Positions 46,461-57,106 of a DNA stretch of 64,000 nucleotides are shown here, piece by piece. The position numbers and the translations under genes are program-made. Numbering within the stretch: the stretch's first letter is position 1; every line of letters starts with the position of its first letter. The notes under the pieces are model-generated. The model was not told where the DNA came from. It saw nothing but the letters and a program-made list of their open reading frames with translations, and searched no databases. Source of the DNA: Enterobacter chuandaensis (lineage in GTDB: Bacteria; Pseudomonadota; Gammaproteobacteria; Enterobacterales; Enterobacteriaceae); assembly GCF_003594915.1 (NCBI RefSeq), contig NZ_QZCS01000009.1, positions 1 to 64,000 on the forward strand. The letters run 5' to 3'.

Positions 46461-47300
46461 ATGCACGACGCGCCCACATCCGATCATCTTGAGTTGATTA
46501 CCTTAAACGACACCGTGGCGTCGTTCAGCCGCCTCTTTGCCAACACGGTGCGTTACCACCACTGGCATCAGTGTCTGGAAATTCTCTATATAGAAGAAGG
46601 ATTTGGCGTCGCGATTGTCGATAATCGTCACTACACTATGCGCCCCGGACGCCTGTTTTTCTTTCCGCCCTTCACCCTGCATAAAGTGAGAGTGGACGAA
46701 CAGGCGGAAGCGATTTACCGGCGCACGATTATTCATCTCGACCACCACGCGGTGCTGAAGGCGTTGCGTGATTTCCCCCATACTCATCAGCGGCTGGAAA
46801 AACTGTCTCGTCGCGGCTCAGAGGCGTGGGTAGCGGACCTGGCGCACTGTCATAGCCATGTCGATCATCTGTTCAGCTGTTATCCGCCGCCGATGACCAG
46901 CGAAAACATCGCCGGGCTGCTGATCGGCCTGTTCGCTATGTTACCTGACGATCGTTCCGGCGCACCGGGCAGCAGCCAGGGGATCGCCAACCAGGTGATG
47001 TTCTGGCTGGATGAGCATTATCAGGAGAAATTCCACCTCGACGCGCTGGCGGCGGAGCTGGGGAAATCACGCAGCTATGTGTCGCGGAAATTCCATGCGG
47101 AGACAGGGGAGAAGATCCACCACTACCTGAACACGCTCCGCCTGCGCAAGGCGTGTGAATGCCTGCTGCACAGCGACGCGAGCGTGCGGGAGATTGCCGC
47201 GCGGGTGGGATTTTCTGACGTCACCTGGTTTATCAGCGCGTTTAAGAAGGGGATTGGCGAGACGCCGCTGCAGTACCGGAAGAACCATCGTGCGGTATGA
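46461..47300 (+). CDS. AraC-family regulator of the uronide operon
   Basis: A 279-residue regulator. An N-terminal cupin (about 10-95: VRYHHWHQCLEILYIEEGFGVAIVDN...PGRLFFFPPFTLHKVRV) should bind a sugar. Two C-terminal helix-turn-helix motifs follow: FHLDALAAELGKSRSYVSRKFHAETGE and VREIAARVGFSDVTWFISAFKKGIGETPLQYR. It is divergent from the DUF2264-symporter-GH88 operon with 166 bp between the starts, so local activation in response to an unsaturated uronide is likely. The start is ATG 46461; the Shine-Dalgarno is weak. The next gene is convergent. Confidence 0.92.
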   Translation: MHDAPTSDHLELITLNDTVASFSRLFANTVRYHHWHQCLEILYIEEGFGVAIVDNRHYTMRPGRLFFFPPFTLHKVRVDEQAEAIYRRTIIHLDHHAVLKALRDFPHTHQRLEKLSRRGSEAWVADLAHCHSHVDHLFSCYPPPMTSENIAGLLIGLFAMLPDDRSGAPGSSQGIANQVMFWLDEHYQEKFHLDALAAELGKSRSYVSRKFHAETGEKIHHYLNTLRLRKACECLLHSDASVREIAARVGFSDVTWFISAFKKGIGETPLQYRKNHRAV

Positions 47301-47341
47301 CACCCTCACCCGCCCTTCTCCTTCAAACGAGAGGGAGACAA

Positions 47342-48217
47342 TCAACTGCTTTTCTTGCCCGGCTTTAACCCCCGGTGAAGCTCGTTGATGCGCTTCATCG
47401 ACTTGATGGTGCGCTGCGGCTCGGTGGAGGCAACGGACAAAACAATCATCTCCAGGCACAGCAGCACCGTGCCGTGAAGCGGGATTTTGCCCTTCTCGCC
47501 GCCGCGCGGAACGTGGATCACCACGCTGGCTTCTTTGCTGAATCGCGAGTCGGTGGCATTGGTCAGCAAAATGGTGGGGATCCCCAGCCGTTTCGCTTCG
47601 CGCAGTGTGGTTTGTCCTTCCCGATGCGCGGATTTTTGCGCCATCATGATCAGCACATCTCCGCGCTGGAGCCCGATCAGCTGCTCGGCCAGCCCTATTC
47701 CGGTACGGTTAAGCGGCGTGGCGGGTAGCCCCATCCGGCTGAACAACCTGGCGGTGTAGTCGGCCAGAATGCCGGACGCGCCAATCCCAAATATGGCAAC
47801 CTGCCTCGCCTGCGCCAGCAGGGAGACCGCCTGCGCCATCGCAAAGCGGTTGTGGGGAGCGGACAACACTTCACAGGTGTGCTGGTGCCCCTCCAGCACG
47901 AAATCAATGCTCGCATTGACGTCGCTGGTCAGCGTATTCACCGTGGTGGAGATCTTTTCGCTGGAGGTCACGACCGGACCAAACCACTGCTCCAGCGTCT
48001 GCTTGAGATCGCGCAGCCCGGCGAAACCCAGCGCCTGGATGGCGCGAACGACGGTGGCATCCGACGTCTTCAGCAGCGTCGCGATCTCCATTGCCGTCTG
48101 CTCCATCACCACTTCACGGTTTTCATTGATATAGCGTGCCACCTGCAGCAGGCGCGGCGTGAGCTGGTGCGAGCGCGAGCGAAGGCGATCGCCAAAGACA
48201 TCGACTTTACGGCTCAC
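47342..48217 (-). CDS. MurR/RpiR-family regulator with SIS domain
   Basis: A 291-residue regulator. An N-terminal helix-turn-helix of RpiR type (about 18-90: QVARYINENREVVMEQTAMEIATLLKTSDATVVRAIQALGF) is followed by a SIS phosphosugar domain (about 120-260: QVAIFGIGASGILADYTARLFSRMG, IMMAQKSAHREGQTTLREAKRLGIPTILLTN). GTG start overlaps the stop of the siderophore-binding-protein gene (GTGA), so it is the fifth cistron of the iron operon. RpiR proteins normally answer to sugar phosphates, so this partnership is odd. Confidence 0.92.
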   Translation of the reverse strand: MSRKVDVFGDRLRSRSHQLTPRLLQVARYINENREVVMEQTAMEIATLLKTSDATVVRAIQALGFAGLRDLKQTLEQWFGPVVTSSEKISTTVNTLTSDVNASIDFVLEGHQHTCEVLSAPHNRFAMAQAVSLLAQARQVAIFGIGASGILADYTARLFSRMGLPATPLNRTGIGLAEQLIGLQRGDVLIMMAQKSAHREGQTTLREAKRLGIPTILLTNATDSRFSKEASVVIHVPRGGEKGKIPLHGTVLLCLEMIVLSVASTEPQRTIKSMKRINELHRGLKPGKKSS

Positions 48218-49164
48218 CGTGACGCCTCCGGCAGTGGACGTCCGGCAATCTGCGACTGAACCTGCGCGGCCATCAGCCCTAACGAGGCGAACGAGTTCGA
48301 GATGGCCTCTTCACGCGAGATCAGCACGTAGTGCCCGGTCCGGCAGGCATTCAGGAACTGACACCAGCCCGGCATCACCGCATCCATTGCTGCCAGCTCA
48401 TCCTGCGGCTTGCCGCCCGTATCCCCGCGCCAGGTAGCAAAAACGAAATCGGCATCCAGCTCCGGCAGGCGCTCGGCGCTGACGTCAATCCGCCCCCCTT
48501 CCGGGATGGACTCAATAAGCGGCGGGAAGGTGAACCCGGCATCACGCAGCACGCGGCCCAGCGAGTGGTAGCTGTGCATGGCGTTAATTTTCCCCTGATT
48601 GGCCTGAATCACCGACACGGTTACCTTGCGGGTATCAATAGTCGCTTTCAGTGCCTTAATTTGCTCCTGGTAGCGCCGCTCCAGAACCCTGAGCCGCGCC
48701 TGCGTTCCCGTCAGCTGCGCCAGCTTACGGTAGATCTCCGGCGCGCCGCCGTCGAGATGATCGATACTCACCGTCGGGGCAATTTTCTCCAGTTGCTCCA
48801 CCGGGGTATTGCGGGTTGGCTCGGTAACGATCAGGTCTGGTTTTGCGGCGGCGATGGCTTCAATGTCGATATCCGCAGTGCCGATAAATTTGATGTCAGA
48901 ATTATCGAAGTCGACGCCCGTTAACATGCCGCTGGAGCGCAGAAAATGGCTGCCGTCCGGCCGGGTGCGGCCATGGCTCGCCACCGGCGGTACGCCAAGC
49001 TCAATCAGTGGAATGGTGATATCCAGATCGTGTAACGAGACGATCCGTTTTGGATGCACCGGTACCACCACCTTACGGTTCAGATCGTCAGTAAACGTCT
49101 GCGTTGGCTCCGCCGCGCTCACCGCGAACCCCACCAGCAACAGCATCGAAAACAGTATGCGCAT
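48214..49164 (-). CDS. Periplasmic iron-siderophore binding protein
   Basis: FecB/FhuD-type class III binding protein of 316 residues. Signal peptide MRILFSMLLLVGFAVSA. Two lobes joined by a long helix: HPKRIVSLHDLDITIPLIELGVPPVASHG in lobe 1, ALKATIDTRKVTVSVIQAN and ELDADFVFATW in lobe 2. It passes the ferric ligand from the outer-membrane receptor to the permease. It starts 9 bp after the second permease gene and overlaps the RpiR gene. Confidence 0.92.
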   Translation of the reverse strand: MRILFSMLLLVGFAVSAAEPTQTFTDDLNRKVVVPVHPKRIVSLHDLDITIPLIELGVPPVASHGRTRPDGSHFLRSSGMLTGVDFDNSDIKFIGTADIDIEAIAAAKPDLIVTEPTRNTPVEQLEKIAPTVSIDHLDGGAPEIYRKLAQLTGTQARLRVLERRYQEQIKALKATIDTRKVTVSVIQANQGKINAMHSYHSLGRVLRDAGFTFPPLIESIPEGGRIDVSAERLPELDADFVFATWRGDTGGKPQDELAAMDAVMPGWCQFLNACRTGHYVLISREEAISNSFASLGLMAAQVQSQIAGRPLPEASR

Positions 49165-49173
49165 GTTAATCCC

Positions 49174-50214
49174 CTAAAATCTGTCCCGACGCTGCCAGAG
49201 CAGCAGCAGGAAAAACGGTCCGCCAATCAGCGAAATCACAATTCCCGCCGGCAGCTGCAGCGGGAGGAAAGCCAGCCGCCCGACGTTATCCGCCAGCAGC
49301 ACAAGCAGCGCCCCCAGCGCGGCGCTTCCCGTCAGGAGCGCGGTTTGCCCACCGCGCAGCAGCAGGCGCGCCATATGTGGCGCAATCAGCCCGACGAAAC
49401 CAATACTGCCCACGCAGGAGACGCAGGCCGCCGTCAGCACTACCGGGGCGAGAACCCTTATAAGCGCCAGCCGGTTTGTGCGCACGCCAAGGCCTGCTGC
49501 GGCGTGATTGCCGAGTAACGCCACGTCCGCAGCGCGGGCGGTAAACAGCAGCAGTGCAAACGCCGGAAGCGCCCAGACAGCGGCAATGCAGACCAGCGTC
49601 CAGTTTGCCGCATGCAGGCTGCCCGCCAGCCACAGCATCGCGGTCTGCACGTCGCGCACGTCCGCTGTGGTCATAAAGACGCCCATTGCGGCAGCAAAGA
49701 CCCACGACACGCCGATGCCGATCAGGATGAATCGCGGACGTGAGATATCGCGCGCCAGGGCCATCACAAGCAGCGCGGTAAGCAGCCCGCCGCCCATGCC
49801 GACCAATGGCCGCCAGGCCATGCTCAGCGCCGGAAACTGAAATATCAGCAGCAGTACCGCCGCGCTGCAGCCCTCTTTCACGCCGATAAGGCCGGGGTCA
49901 GCCAGGCCATTGCGGGTAATGGACTGCATCGCCGCCCCCGCCATGCCGAGCATCCCACCGCACAGCGCCGCCATCAGCAGGCGCGGCAGGCGGATATCCA
50001 TCACGATGTAGCGCGTCTCCGCCGTCAGGCTTTCTGGATAAAACAGCGCGCGCCCGATGGCGGAGGTGGGGATGGGCAAAGAACCGTGCGTCAGGCCAAA
50101 CCCCGTCAGCAGGCAGGCGACCAGCGTCAGGATGACCAGACATACAAGCGCCTTTGGGCGGACCAGCGCCGAGAAGGCGCCAACGCGTAGCGCACGCAGC
50201 CCGGCGCGGTTCAT
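49174..50214 (-). CDS. FecCD-family siderophore permease, second subunit
   Basis: A 346-residue inner-membrane permease with about nine or ten helices. Family blocks: RLPRLLMAALCGGMLGMAGAAMQSITRNGLADPGLIGVKEG and CVGSIGFVGLIAPHMARLLL. The frame opens far upstream, but ATG 50214 overlaps the stop of the first permease (ATGA), giving normal length and N-terminus. Pairs with the other permease and the ATPase. Confidence 0.94.
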   Translation of the reverse strand: MNRAGLRALRVGAFSALVRPKALVCLVILTLVACLLTGFGLTHGSLPIPTSAIGRALFYPESLTAETRYIVMDIRLPRLLMAALCGGMLGMAGAAMQSITRNGLADPGLIGVKEGCSAAVLLLIFQFPALSMAWRPLVGMGGGLLTALLVMALARDISRPRFILIGIGVSWVFAAAMGVFMTTADVRDVQTAMLWLAGSLHAANWTLVCIAAVWALPAFALLLFTARAADVALLGNHAAAGLGVRTNRLALIRVLAPVVLTAACVSCVGSIGFVGLIAPHMARLLLRGGQTALLTGSAALGALLVLLADNVGRLAFLPLQLPAGIVISLIGGPFFLLLLWQRRDRF

Positions 50215-51194
50215 TTGAACATCCTCGAGGCCATGAAGATAAAGACCGGGGCGCCAACCAGCGCGGTCATGATGCCGGTTGCCAGCTCCCAGGGCGAAAA
50301 CAGCGTGCGGGCAGCGATATCCGCCAGCAGCAGAACCAGCGCCCCGCACAGGGCGGACAGCGGCACCATCACGCGCAGATCGACCGACACCAGACGGCGA
50401 ATAAGCTGAGGCACCACGAGCCCGATAAAGCCGATCGGCCCGGCAATGGAGACTGCCGCACCACAGAGCAGCGCAATGGCAAGCAGGGCGAGCAGCCGGG
50501 TTTTCAACAGCGATACGCCAAGCCCCTGCGCCATCCTGTCGCCCAGCGCCAGCATGTTGAGCGACGGCGACAACCAGAGCGCCAGCGCAAACCCCACACC
50601 AGCCACCCACAGGGCAGCGGTAATCGTTTCGCCGCTAAGCCCGGCCAAATCCCCCGCCAGCCAGGTGCGCATGGCGAGCAGCGTCTGTTCATCAAGAATG
50701 AGCACCGTGGCGGTAATCGACGAGGCAAACGCCGACATCGCCACGCCGCACAGAGTGACTTTCATCGGCGTCAGCCCGGTGCGACCAGAAGAGGAGAACG
50801 TGAGCACCAGCAGAAACAGCGCCGCGGCACCGGTTGCGGCAATCAGCGGGCGGCCAAACGGCAGCGTCATCCCCAGCGCGCTTGTCAGCACCACCGCGAG
50901 CGCTGCCCCGGCGTTAAGCCCCAGAATATGCGGTTCGCCGAGCGGGTTGCGGATCACGGATTGCAGCAGCACGCCCGCCACGCCGAGCGCGGCGCCTGTC
51001 ACCATCGCGGCGCAGAGGCGCAGCAGCCTGAGTTTGATGATGATGTTATGGTCGAAATTGCGCGGATCGAAGTTAAAGAAGGCCTCCACCACCGTTTGCG
51101 GGGCGATAAAGCGTGCGCCGATCCCAAGATGGGCAATCGCGCCCGTTGCCAGCAGCAGGGCGAACATCAGGAAAGCCAGAGAGGTGCGCATCAT
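50211..51194 (-). CDS. FecCD-family siderophore permease, first subunit
   Basis: A 327-residue inner-membrane permease with FecCD blocks KLRLLRLCAAMVTGAALGVAGVLLQSVIRNPLGEPHILGLNAGAA and AGPIGFIGLVVPQLIRRLV. Starts 4 bp inside the ATPase gene. The two permeases form the heterodimer through which the ferric siderophore passes. Confidence 0.94.
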   Translation of the reverse strand: MMRTSLAFLMFALLLATGAIAHLGIGARFIAPQTVVEAFFNFDPRNFDHNIIIKLRLLRLCAAMVTGAALGVAGVLLQSVIRNPLGEPHILGLNAGAALAVVLTSALGMTLPFGRPLIAATGAAALFLLVLTFSSSGRTGLTPMKVTLCGVAMSAFASSITATVLILDEQTLLAMRTWLAGDLAGLSGETITAALWVAGVGFALALWLSPSLNMLALGDRMAQGLGVSLLKTRLLALLAIALLCGAAVSIAGPIGFIGLVVPQLIRRLVSVDLRVMVPLSALCGALVLLLADIAARTLFSPWELATGIMTALVGAPVFIFMASRMFK

Positions 51195-52003
51195 GGCTGT
51201 TTTGTGACCTGGCGAAACGGCATAAAGAACGGTTTACCGGTCAGCGGATTGATGGACATATGCACGTCGACATCAAACACCGCTTTAATCAGCTCCGGCG
51301 TGCAGACATCTCCCTCATGCAGTACGCCCTCGACTTTTCCCTGGCGTAAAAAGACCAGCGAATCGCCGTAGTTCACGGCGAAGTTCAGGTCGTGCAGCAC
51401 CACCACCACGGTACGCCCATGCTCGCGCGTCAGCGTATGCAGCAGTTCGAGGATCTCCACCTGATAGCGGAGATCGAGGAACGTGGTGGGTTCATCCAGC
51501 AGGATATAGGGCGTTTGCTGCGCCAGCGCCATGGCGATCCAGCAGCGCTGACGCTGGCCGCCGGAGAGGCTTTCGACGGGCATATGGGCAAACTCAGCCG
51601 TGCCGGTCAGGCGCAGCGCCTCTTCCACCGCCCGCTCGTCTTCGTCGCTCCACTGGCGCATAAAGTTCTGCCAGGGAAAACGCCCGCGTGAGACCAGCTC
51701 AAAGACGGTTAACCCTTCCGGCAGCAGCGGAGACTGCGGCAGGATGCCCAACTGGCGGGCGACGGTTTTGGTCGGCTGCGCGTGGATCGCCTTACCGTCG
51801 AGAACGGCCGCGCCGCCAAGCGGCTGGAGCAAACGCGCGATGGTACTCAGCAGCGTGGATTTTCCGCAGCCGTTCGCGCCCACCAGAACGGTGATTTTCT
51901 GCTGGGGGATCGCAAGGGAGATACCCTCAACGATGATTTTTTTCTGATAACCGGCAGAAAGATTCTCCAGAACCAGCCCCGGTTTTGTCGTGTTGTGAGC
52001 CAC
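51191..52003 (-). CDS. Iron-siderophore ABC transporter ATPase
   Basis: FepC-type ATPase of 270 residues. Walker A GANGCGKST, Q loop LPQSPLLPEGLTV, signature LSGGQRQR, Walker B YILLDEPTTFLD and switch His in VLHDLNFA are all intact. It is the first gene of the five-cistron operon ATPase, permease, permease, binding protein, RpiR regulator, in which successive starts and stops overlap or nearly touch. Fur-like boxes lie upstream. Confidence 0.96.
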   Translation of the reverse strand: MAHNTTKPGLVLENLSAGYQKKIIVEGISLAIPQQKITVLVGANGCGKSTLLSTIARLLQPLGGAAVLDGKAIHAQPTKTVARQLGILPQSPLLPEGLTVFELVSRGRFPWQNFMRQWSDEDERAVEEALRLTGTAEFAHMPVESLSGGQRQRCWIAMALAQQTPYILLDEPTTFLDLRYQVEILELLHTLTREHGRTVVVVLHDLNFAVNYGDSLVFLRQGKVEGVLHEGDVCTPELIKAVFDVDVHMSINPLTGKPFFMPFRQVTKQP

Positions 52004-52387
52004 GTGAACGCCAACGTAATAAAAAACAGCAATAAATATAAATAAAAATCATTCTCTTTTGAGAGTTTGAGGCCGCGCCATGTAGTAGTCAAGAGAAGAA
52101 ACACCCTAAAAAAACCAGGGGCAACGGAGCGCTACTACGCTAAGCAAAAAGAAAATAAACACTTATTTATCAAAAAGATAATTATTAATATTTTCACTTT
52201 TCCGCTGCGTTTTATCCATGTAGCCGTTTTTTAACTTTTTTCATTTACTACTACATTGACGCATGATTGAATGATTCTCAATTACATGTTCGATGCCGTC
52301 TCTGGCTAACGAGCAGACCATCAAGGGCAATGACTCACATGTTCTTCCGTGAAGGTGCTTCACGGATATTTCGGGATAACAGATGTA
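52004..52387. promoter_or_regulatory. Divergent iron-control region with Fur-like boxes
   Basis: A 384-bp AT-rich gap between the ABC operon (minus) and the receptor gene (plus). Three Fur-consensus-like 19-mers stand out: 52038-52056 (13/19), 52177-52195 GATAATTATTAATATTTTC (14/19) and 52267-52285 (11/19, around ATGATTCTCA). The first sits near the ABC start and the third near the receptor, as expected for repression of both. In such AT-rich DNA single matches can occur by chance; the cluster is better evidence. Confidence 0.6.
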
Positions 52388-54526
52388 ATGGCTACGTTCA
52401 CACCTTCACTCTCTGGAGTAAAAGGGCGCGCGCTCTTTTCACTGCTGTTTATGGCACCGCTGGTGCAGGCAGCAGACACCACGGCTAAAGACGGCGAAAC
52501 GCTTACCGTCACCGCCGATCCAAATGCTGCAGCGGAGGCCACCAGCGGTTACCAGCCGCTGAACACCTCCACCGCCACGCTGACCAACATGCCGATGCTG
52601 GATATTCCGCAGGTGGTGAATACCGTCAGCGATAAGGTGCTGGAGGATCAGCACGCTACCACGCTGGATGAAGCGCTCTATAACGTCAGCAACGTGGTGC
52701 AGACCAACACCCTGGGCGGCACGCAGGATGCCTTTGTGCGCCGCGGATTCGGCGCAAACCGCGACGGCTCGGTCATGACCAACGGCCTGCGCACCGTGCT
52801 GCCGCGCAGCTTTAACGCCGCAACCGAACGCGTGGAGGTGCTGAAAGGCCCGGCCTCCACGCTGTATGGCATTCTCGATCCGGGCGGCCTGATTAACGTC
52901 GTCACGAAGCGCCCGGAGAAAACCTTCGGCGGCTCGATTTCTGCCACCTCTTCCAGCTTTGGCGGCGGCACCGGACAGGTTGATGTTACCGGTCCGATTG
53001 ACGGCACACGCCTGGCGTATCGCCTGACGGGTGAATATCAGGACGAGGATTACTGGCGCAACTTCGGCAATGAACGCAGCACCTTTATCGCCCCGTCGCT
53101 GACGTGGTTCGGCGACGATGCCACCGTGACCGTGCTCTATTCACATCGCGACTATAAAACGCCGTTCGATCGCGGAACGATCTTCGATCTCAACACCAAA
53201 AAAGCCGTCGACGTCGATCGCAAAACCCGCTTCGACGAGCCGTTTAACGTGACCGACGGGCAGTCCGATCTCGCTCAGCTCAACGCGGAATACCGCCTCA
53301 ACAGCCAGTGGACCGCGAAGTTCGACTATAGCTACAGCCAGGATAAATACAGCGACAATCAGGCCCGCGTCATGGCCTACGATTCAAAAACCGGCACCCT
53401 GACCCGCCGCGTGGATGCGACCCAGGGTTCCACCCAGCGCATGCACAGCACCCGTGCGGATCTGCAGGGCAACGTGGATATCGCGGGCTTTTACAATGAG
53501 ATCCTGACCGGCGTGTCGTATGAAAATTACGATCTGCTGCGCACGGACATGATGCGCTGTAAGAACGTTAAAGGCTTCAATATCTATAATCCGGTTTACG
53601 GCAAACTCGACGAGTGTACAACCGTCTCCGCCGCTGACAGCGACCAGACGCTCAAGCAGGAGAGCTACTCGGCCTACGCCCAGGATGCCCTGTATCTGAC
53701 GGATAAATGGATCGCCGTCGCCGGGCTGCGCTACCAGTATTACACCCAGTACGCGGGCAAAGGCCGCCCGTTTAACGTCAATACCGACAGCCGCGACGAT
53801 CAGTGGACGCCGAAGCTGGGGCTGGTTTACAAACTGACGCCTGCAGTCTCGCTGTTTGCCAACTATTCGCAGACGTTTATGCCGCAGTCGTCCATTGCGA
53901 GTTACATTGGCGATCTGCCGCCGGAAACCTCAAACGCCTACGAAGTGGGCGCAAAGTTTGACCTGTTCGACGGCATTACCGCCAACATCGCGCTGTTTGA
54001 TATCCACAAGCGCAACGTGCTTTATAACGAAAGCATCGGGGGCGAGACCATCGCCAAAACCGCGGGCCGCGTGCGCTCTCAGGGCGTGGAGGTGGATCTC
54101 GCCGGGTCGCTGACGGAGAACACCAACATTATCGCCAGCTACGGCTACACCGACGCGAAAGTGCTGGAAGACCCGGACTACGCGGGCAAACCGCTGCCGA
54201 ACGTGCCGCGCCATACCGGATCCCTGTTCCTCACCTACGATATCCACAATGCGTTTGCCGGGAATACCCTGACGCTCGGCGGCGGCGGGCACGGCGTGAG
54301 CCGCCGCTCGGCGACCAACGGCGCGGATTACTATCTGCCGGGCTATTTCGTGGCGGATGCCTTTGCGGCGTATAAGATGAAGCTGCAGTATCCGGTGACG
54401 CTGCAGGTGAACGTGAAGAACCTGTTTGATAAGACCTACTACACGTCGTCGATTGCGACCAACAACCTGGGCAACCAGATTGGCGACCCGCGTGAAGTGC
54501 AGTTTACGGTGAAGATGGAGTTTTGA
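52388..54526 (+). CDS. TonB-dependent siderophore receptor
   Basis: Outer-membrane receptor of 712 residues from ATG 52388. Signal peptide ends LVQA (about residue 28), TonB box ETLTVTA, plug domain with DEALYNVSNVVQTNT and RVEVLKGPASTLYGILDPGGLINVVTKRP, then a 22-strand barrel ending VQFTVKMEF. Plug and barrel layout is that of ferrichrome/ferrioxamine-type receptors (FhuA, FhuE, FoxA); the ligand cannot be assigned. GTG 52349 is an in-frame alternative. It is divergent from the ABC importer, and the two make a complete uptake path energised by TonB-ExbBD. Confidence 0.93.
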   Translation: MATFTPSLSGVKGRALFSLLFMAPLVQAADTTAKDGETLTVTADPNAAAEATSGYQPLNTSTATLTNMPMLDIPQVVNTVSDKVLEDQHATTLDEALYNVSNVVQTNTLGGTQDAFVRRGFGANRDGSVMTNGLRTVLPRSFNAATERVEVLKGPASTLYGILDPGGLINVVTKRPEKTFGGSISATSSSFGGGTGQVDVTGPIDGTRLAYRLTGEYQDEDYWRNFGNERSTFIAPSLTWFGDDATVTVLYSHRDYKTPFDRGTIFDLNTKKAVDVDRKTRFDEPFNVTDGQSDLAQLNAEYRLNSQWTAKFDYSYSQDKYSDNQARVMAYDSKTGTLTRRVDATQGSTQRMHSTRADLQGNVDIAGFYNEILTGVSYENYDLLRTDMMRCKNVKGFNIYNPVYGKLDECTTVSAADSDQTLKQESYSAYAQDALYLTDKWIAVAGLRYQYYTQYAGKGRPFNVNTDSRDDQWTPKLGLVYKLTPAVSLFANYSQTFMPQSSIASYIGDLPPETSNAYEVGAKFDLFDGITANIALFDIHKRNVLYNESIGGETIAKTAGRVRSQGVEVDLAGSLTENTNIIASYGYTDAKVLEDPDYAGKPLPNVPRHTGSLFLTYDIHNAFAGNTLTLGGGGHGVSRRSATNGADYYLPGYFVADAFAAYKMKLQYPVTLQVNVKNLFDKTYYTSSIATNNLGNQIGDPREVQFTVKMEF

Positions 54527-54562
54527 TTTTAGTGCGAGGGTGAAAAGACGGCTCCGTGCAAT

Positions 54563-54600
54563 CCCCTCTCCCCTTTGGGGAGAGGGTTAGGGTGAGGGGG
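54563..54600. repeat. CT/GA-rich palindrome between receptor gene and parE
   Basis: CCCTCTCCCC and GGGGAGAGGG around TTT form a 10-bp stem, followed by TTAGGGTGAGGG. Same family as 20242-20286, again between convergent genes. Confidence 0.82.
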
Positions 54601-54603
54601 ACA

Positions 54604-56499
<1,896 letters not shown>

Positions 56500-56524
56500 T
56501 TAAACTAGCAATTCGCATTGATTG

Positions 56525-57106
56525 TCAGTGGCTGTGCAGTCCAAGAAAATCGACAATCTGGGTGAAATGATCCTCAAAGCCCGTGAAAGCATGGTTTCCG
56601 CCCTCTTCTATAGTCTGGCGGCAGGAGGCGTAATACGCCACTGCCTGGCGGTAATCCAGCACTTCATCACCCGTCTGCTGCAACAGCCAGATGAGATCCG
56701 GCGCTTCAAGCGGGTCGACCTGCATAACTTTGAGATCGTAAATATGGCGTGACTCTAGCACATATTGCTGCCCGGTGTAGGGGTTCTCGTTTTCGCCAAG
56801 AAAGTCCCTCAGCAGCTCAAATGGCCGTACCGCCGGATTAACCACAACGGCGGGCAGCATAAAGCATTGCGAGAGCCAGGTGGCGTAGTATCCACCCAGC
56901 GATGAGCCGACCACGCCGAAGGATTCACCGCCGTGTTCGAGCACGATCGATTCGAGCATTTCCGCCGCCTCCGCCGGATAAGGCGGCAGCTGCGGGATAA
57001 TCATCTCAACGTGGGGATGTTGCACGCTCAGCCACTGGCGAAACTGCGTCGCTTTTGCGGAGCGCGGCGAGCTGTTGAATCCGTGCAGATAAAGGAGCGT
57101 AGACAT
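56525..57106 (-). CDS. yqiA: YqiA, alpha/beta-hydrolase esterase
   Basis: UPF0227 hydrolase of 193 residues; the E. coli protein has acyl-ester activity. Nucleophile elbow [11 protein letters not shown], oxyanion region [15 protein letters not shown] and C-terminal His in [13 protein letters not shown]. It shares one base with the cpdA stop and lies 28 bp before parE. Confidence 0.96.
   Translation of the reverse strand: MSTLLYLHGFNSSPRSAKATQFRQWLSVQHPHVEMIIPQLPPYPAEAAEMLESIVLEHGGESFGVVGSSLGGYYATWLSQCFMLPAVVVNPAVRPFELLRDFLGENENPYTGQQYVLESRHIYDLKVMQVDPLEAPDLIWLLQQTGDEVLDYRQAVAYYASCRQTIEEGGNHAFTGFEDHFTQIVDFLGLHSH

Noticed and set aside
50215..50610. N-terminal extension of the second siderophore permease
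   Set aside because: It runs antiparallel in meaning through the first permease gene in another frame; ATG 50214 overlaps the stop by 4 bp and gives normal family length.
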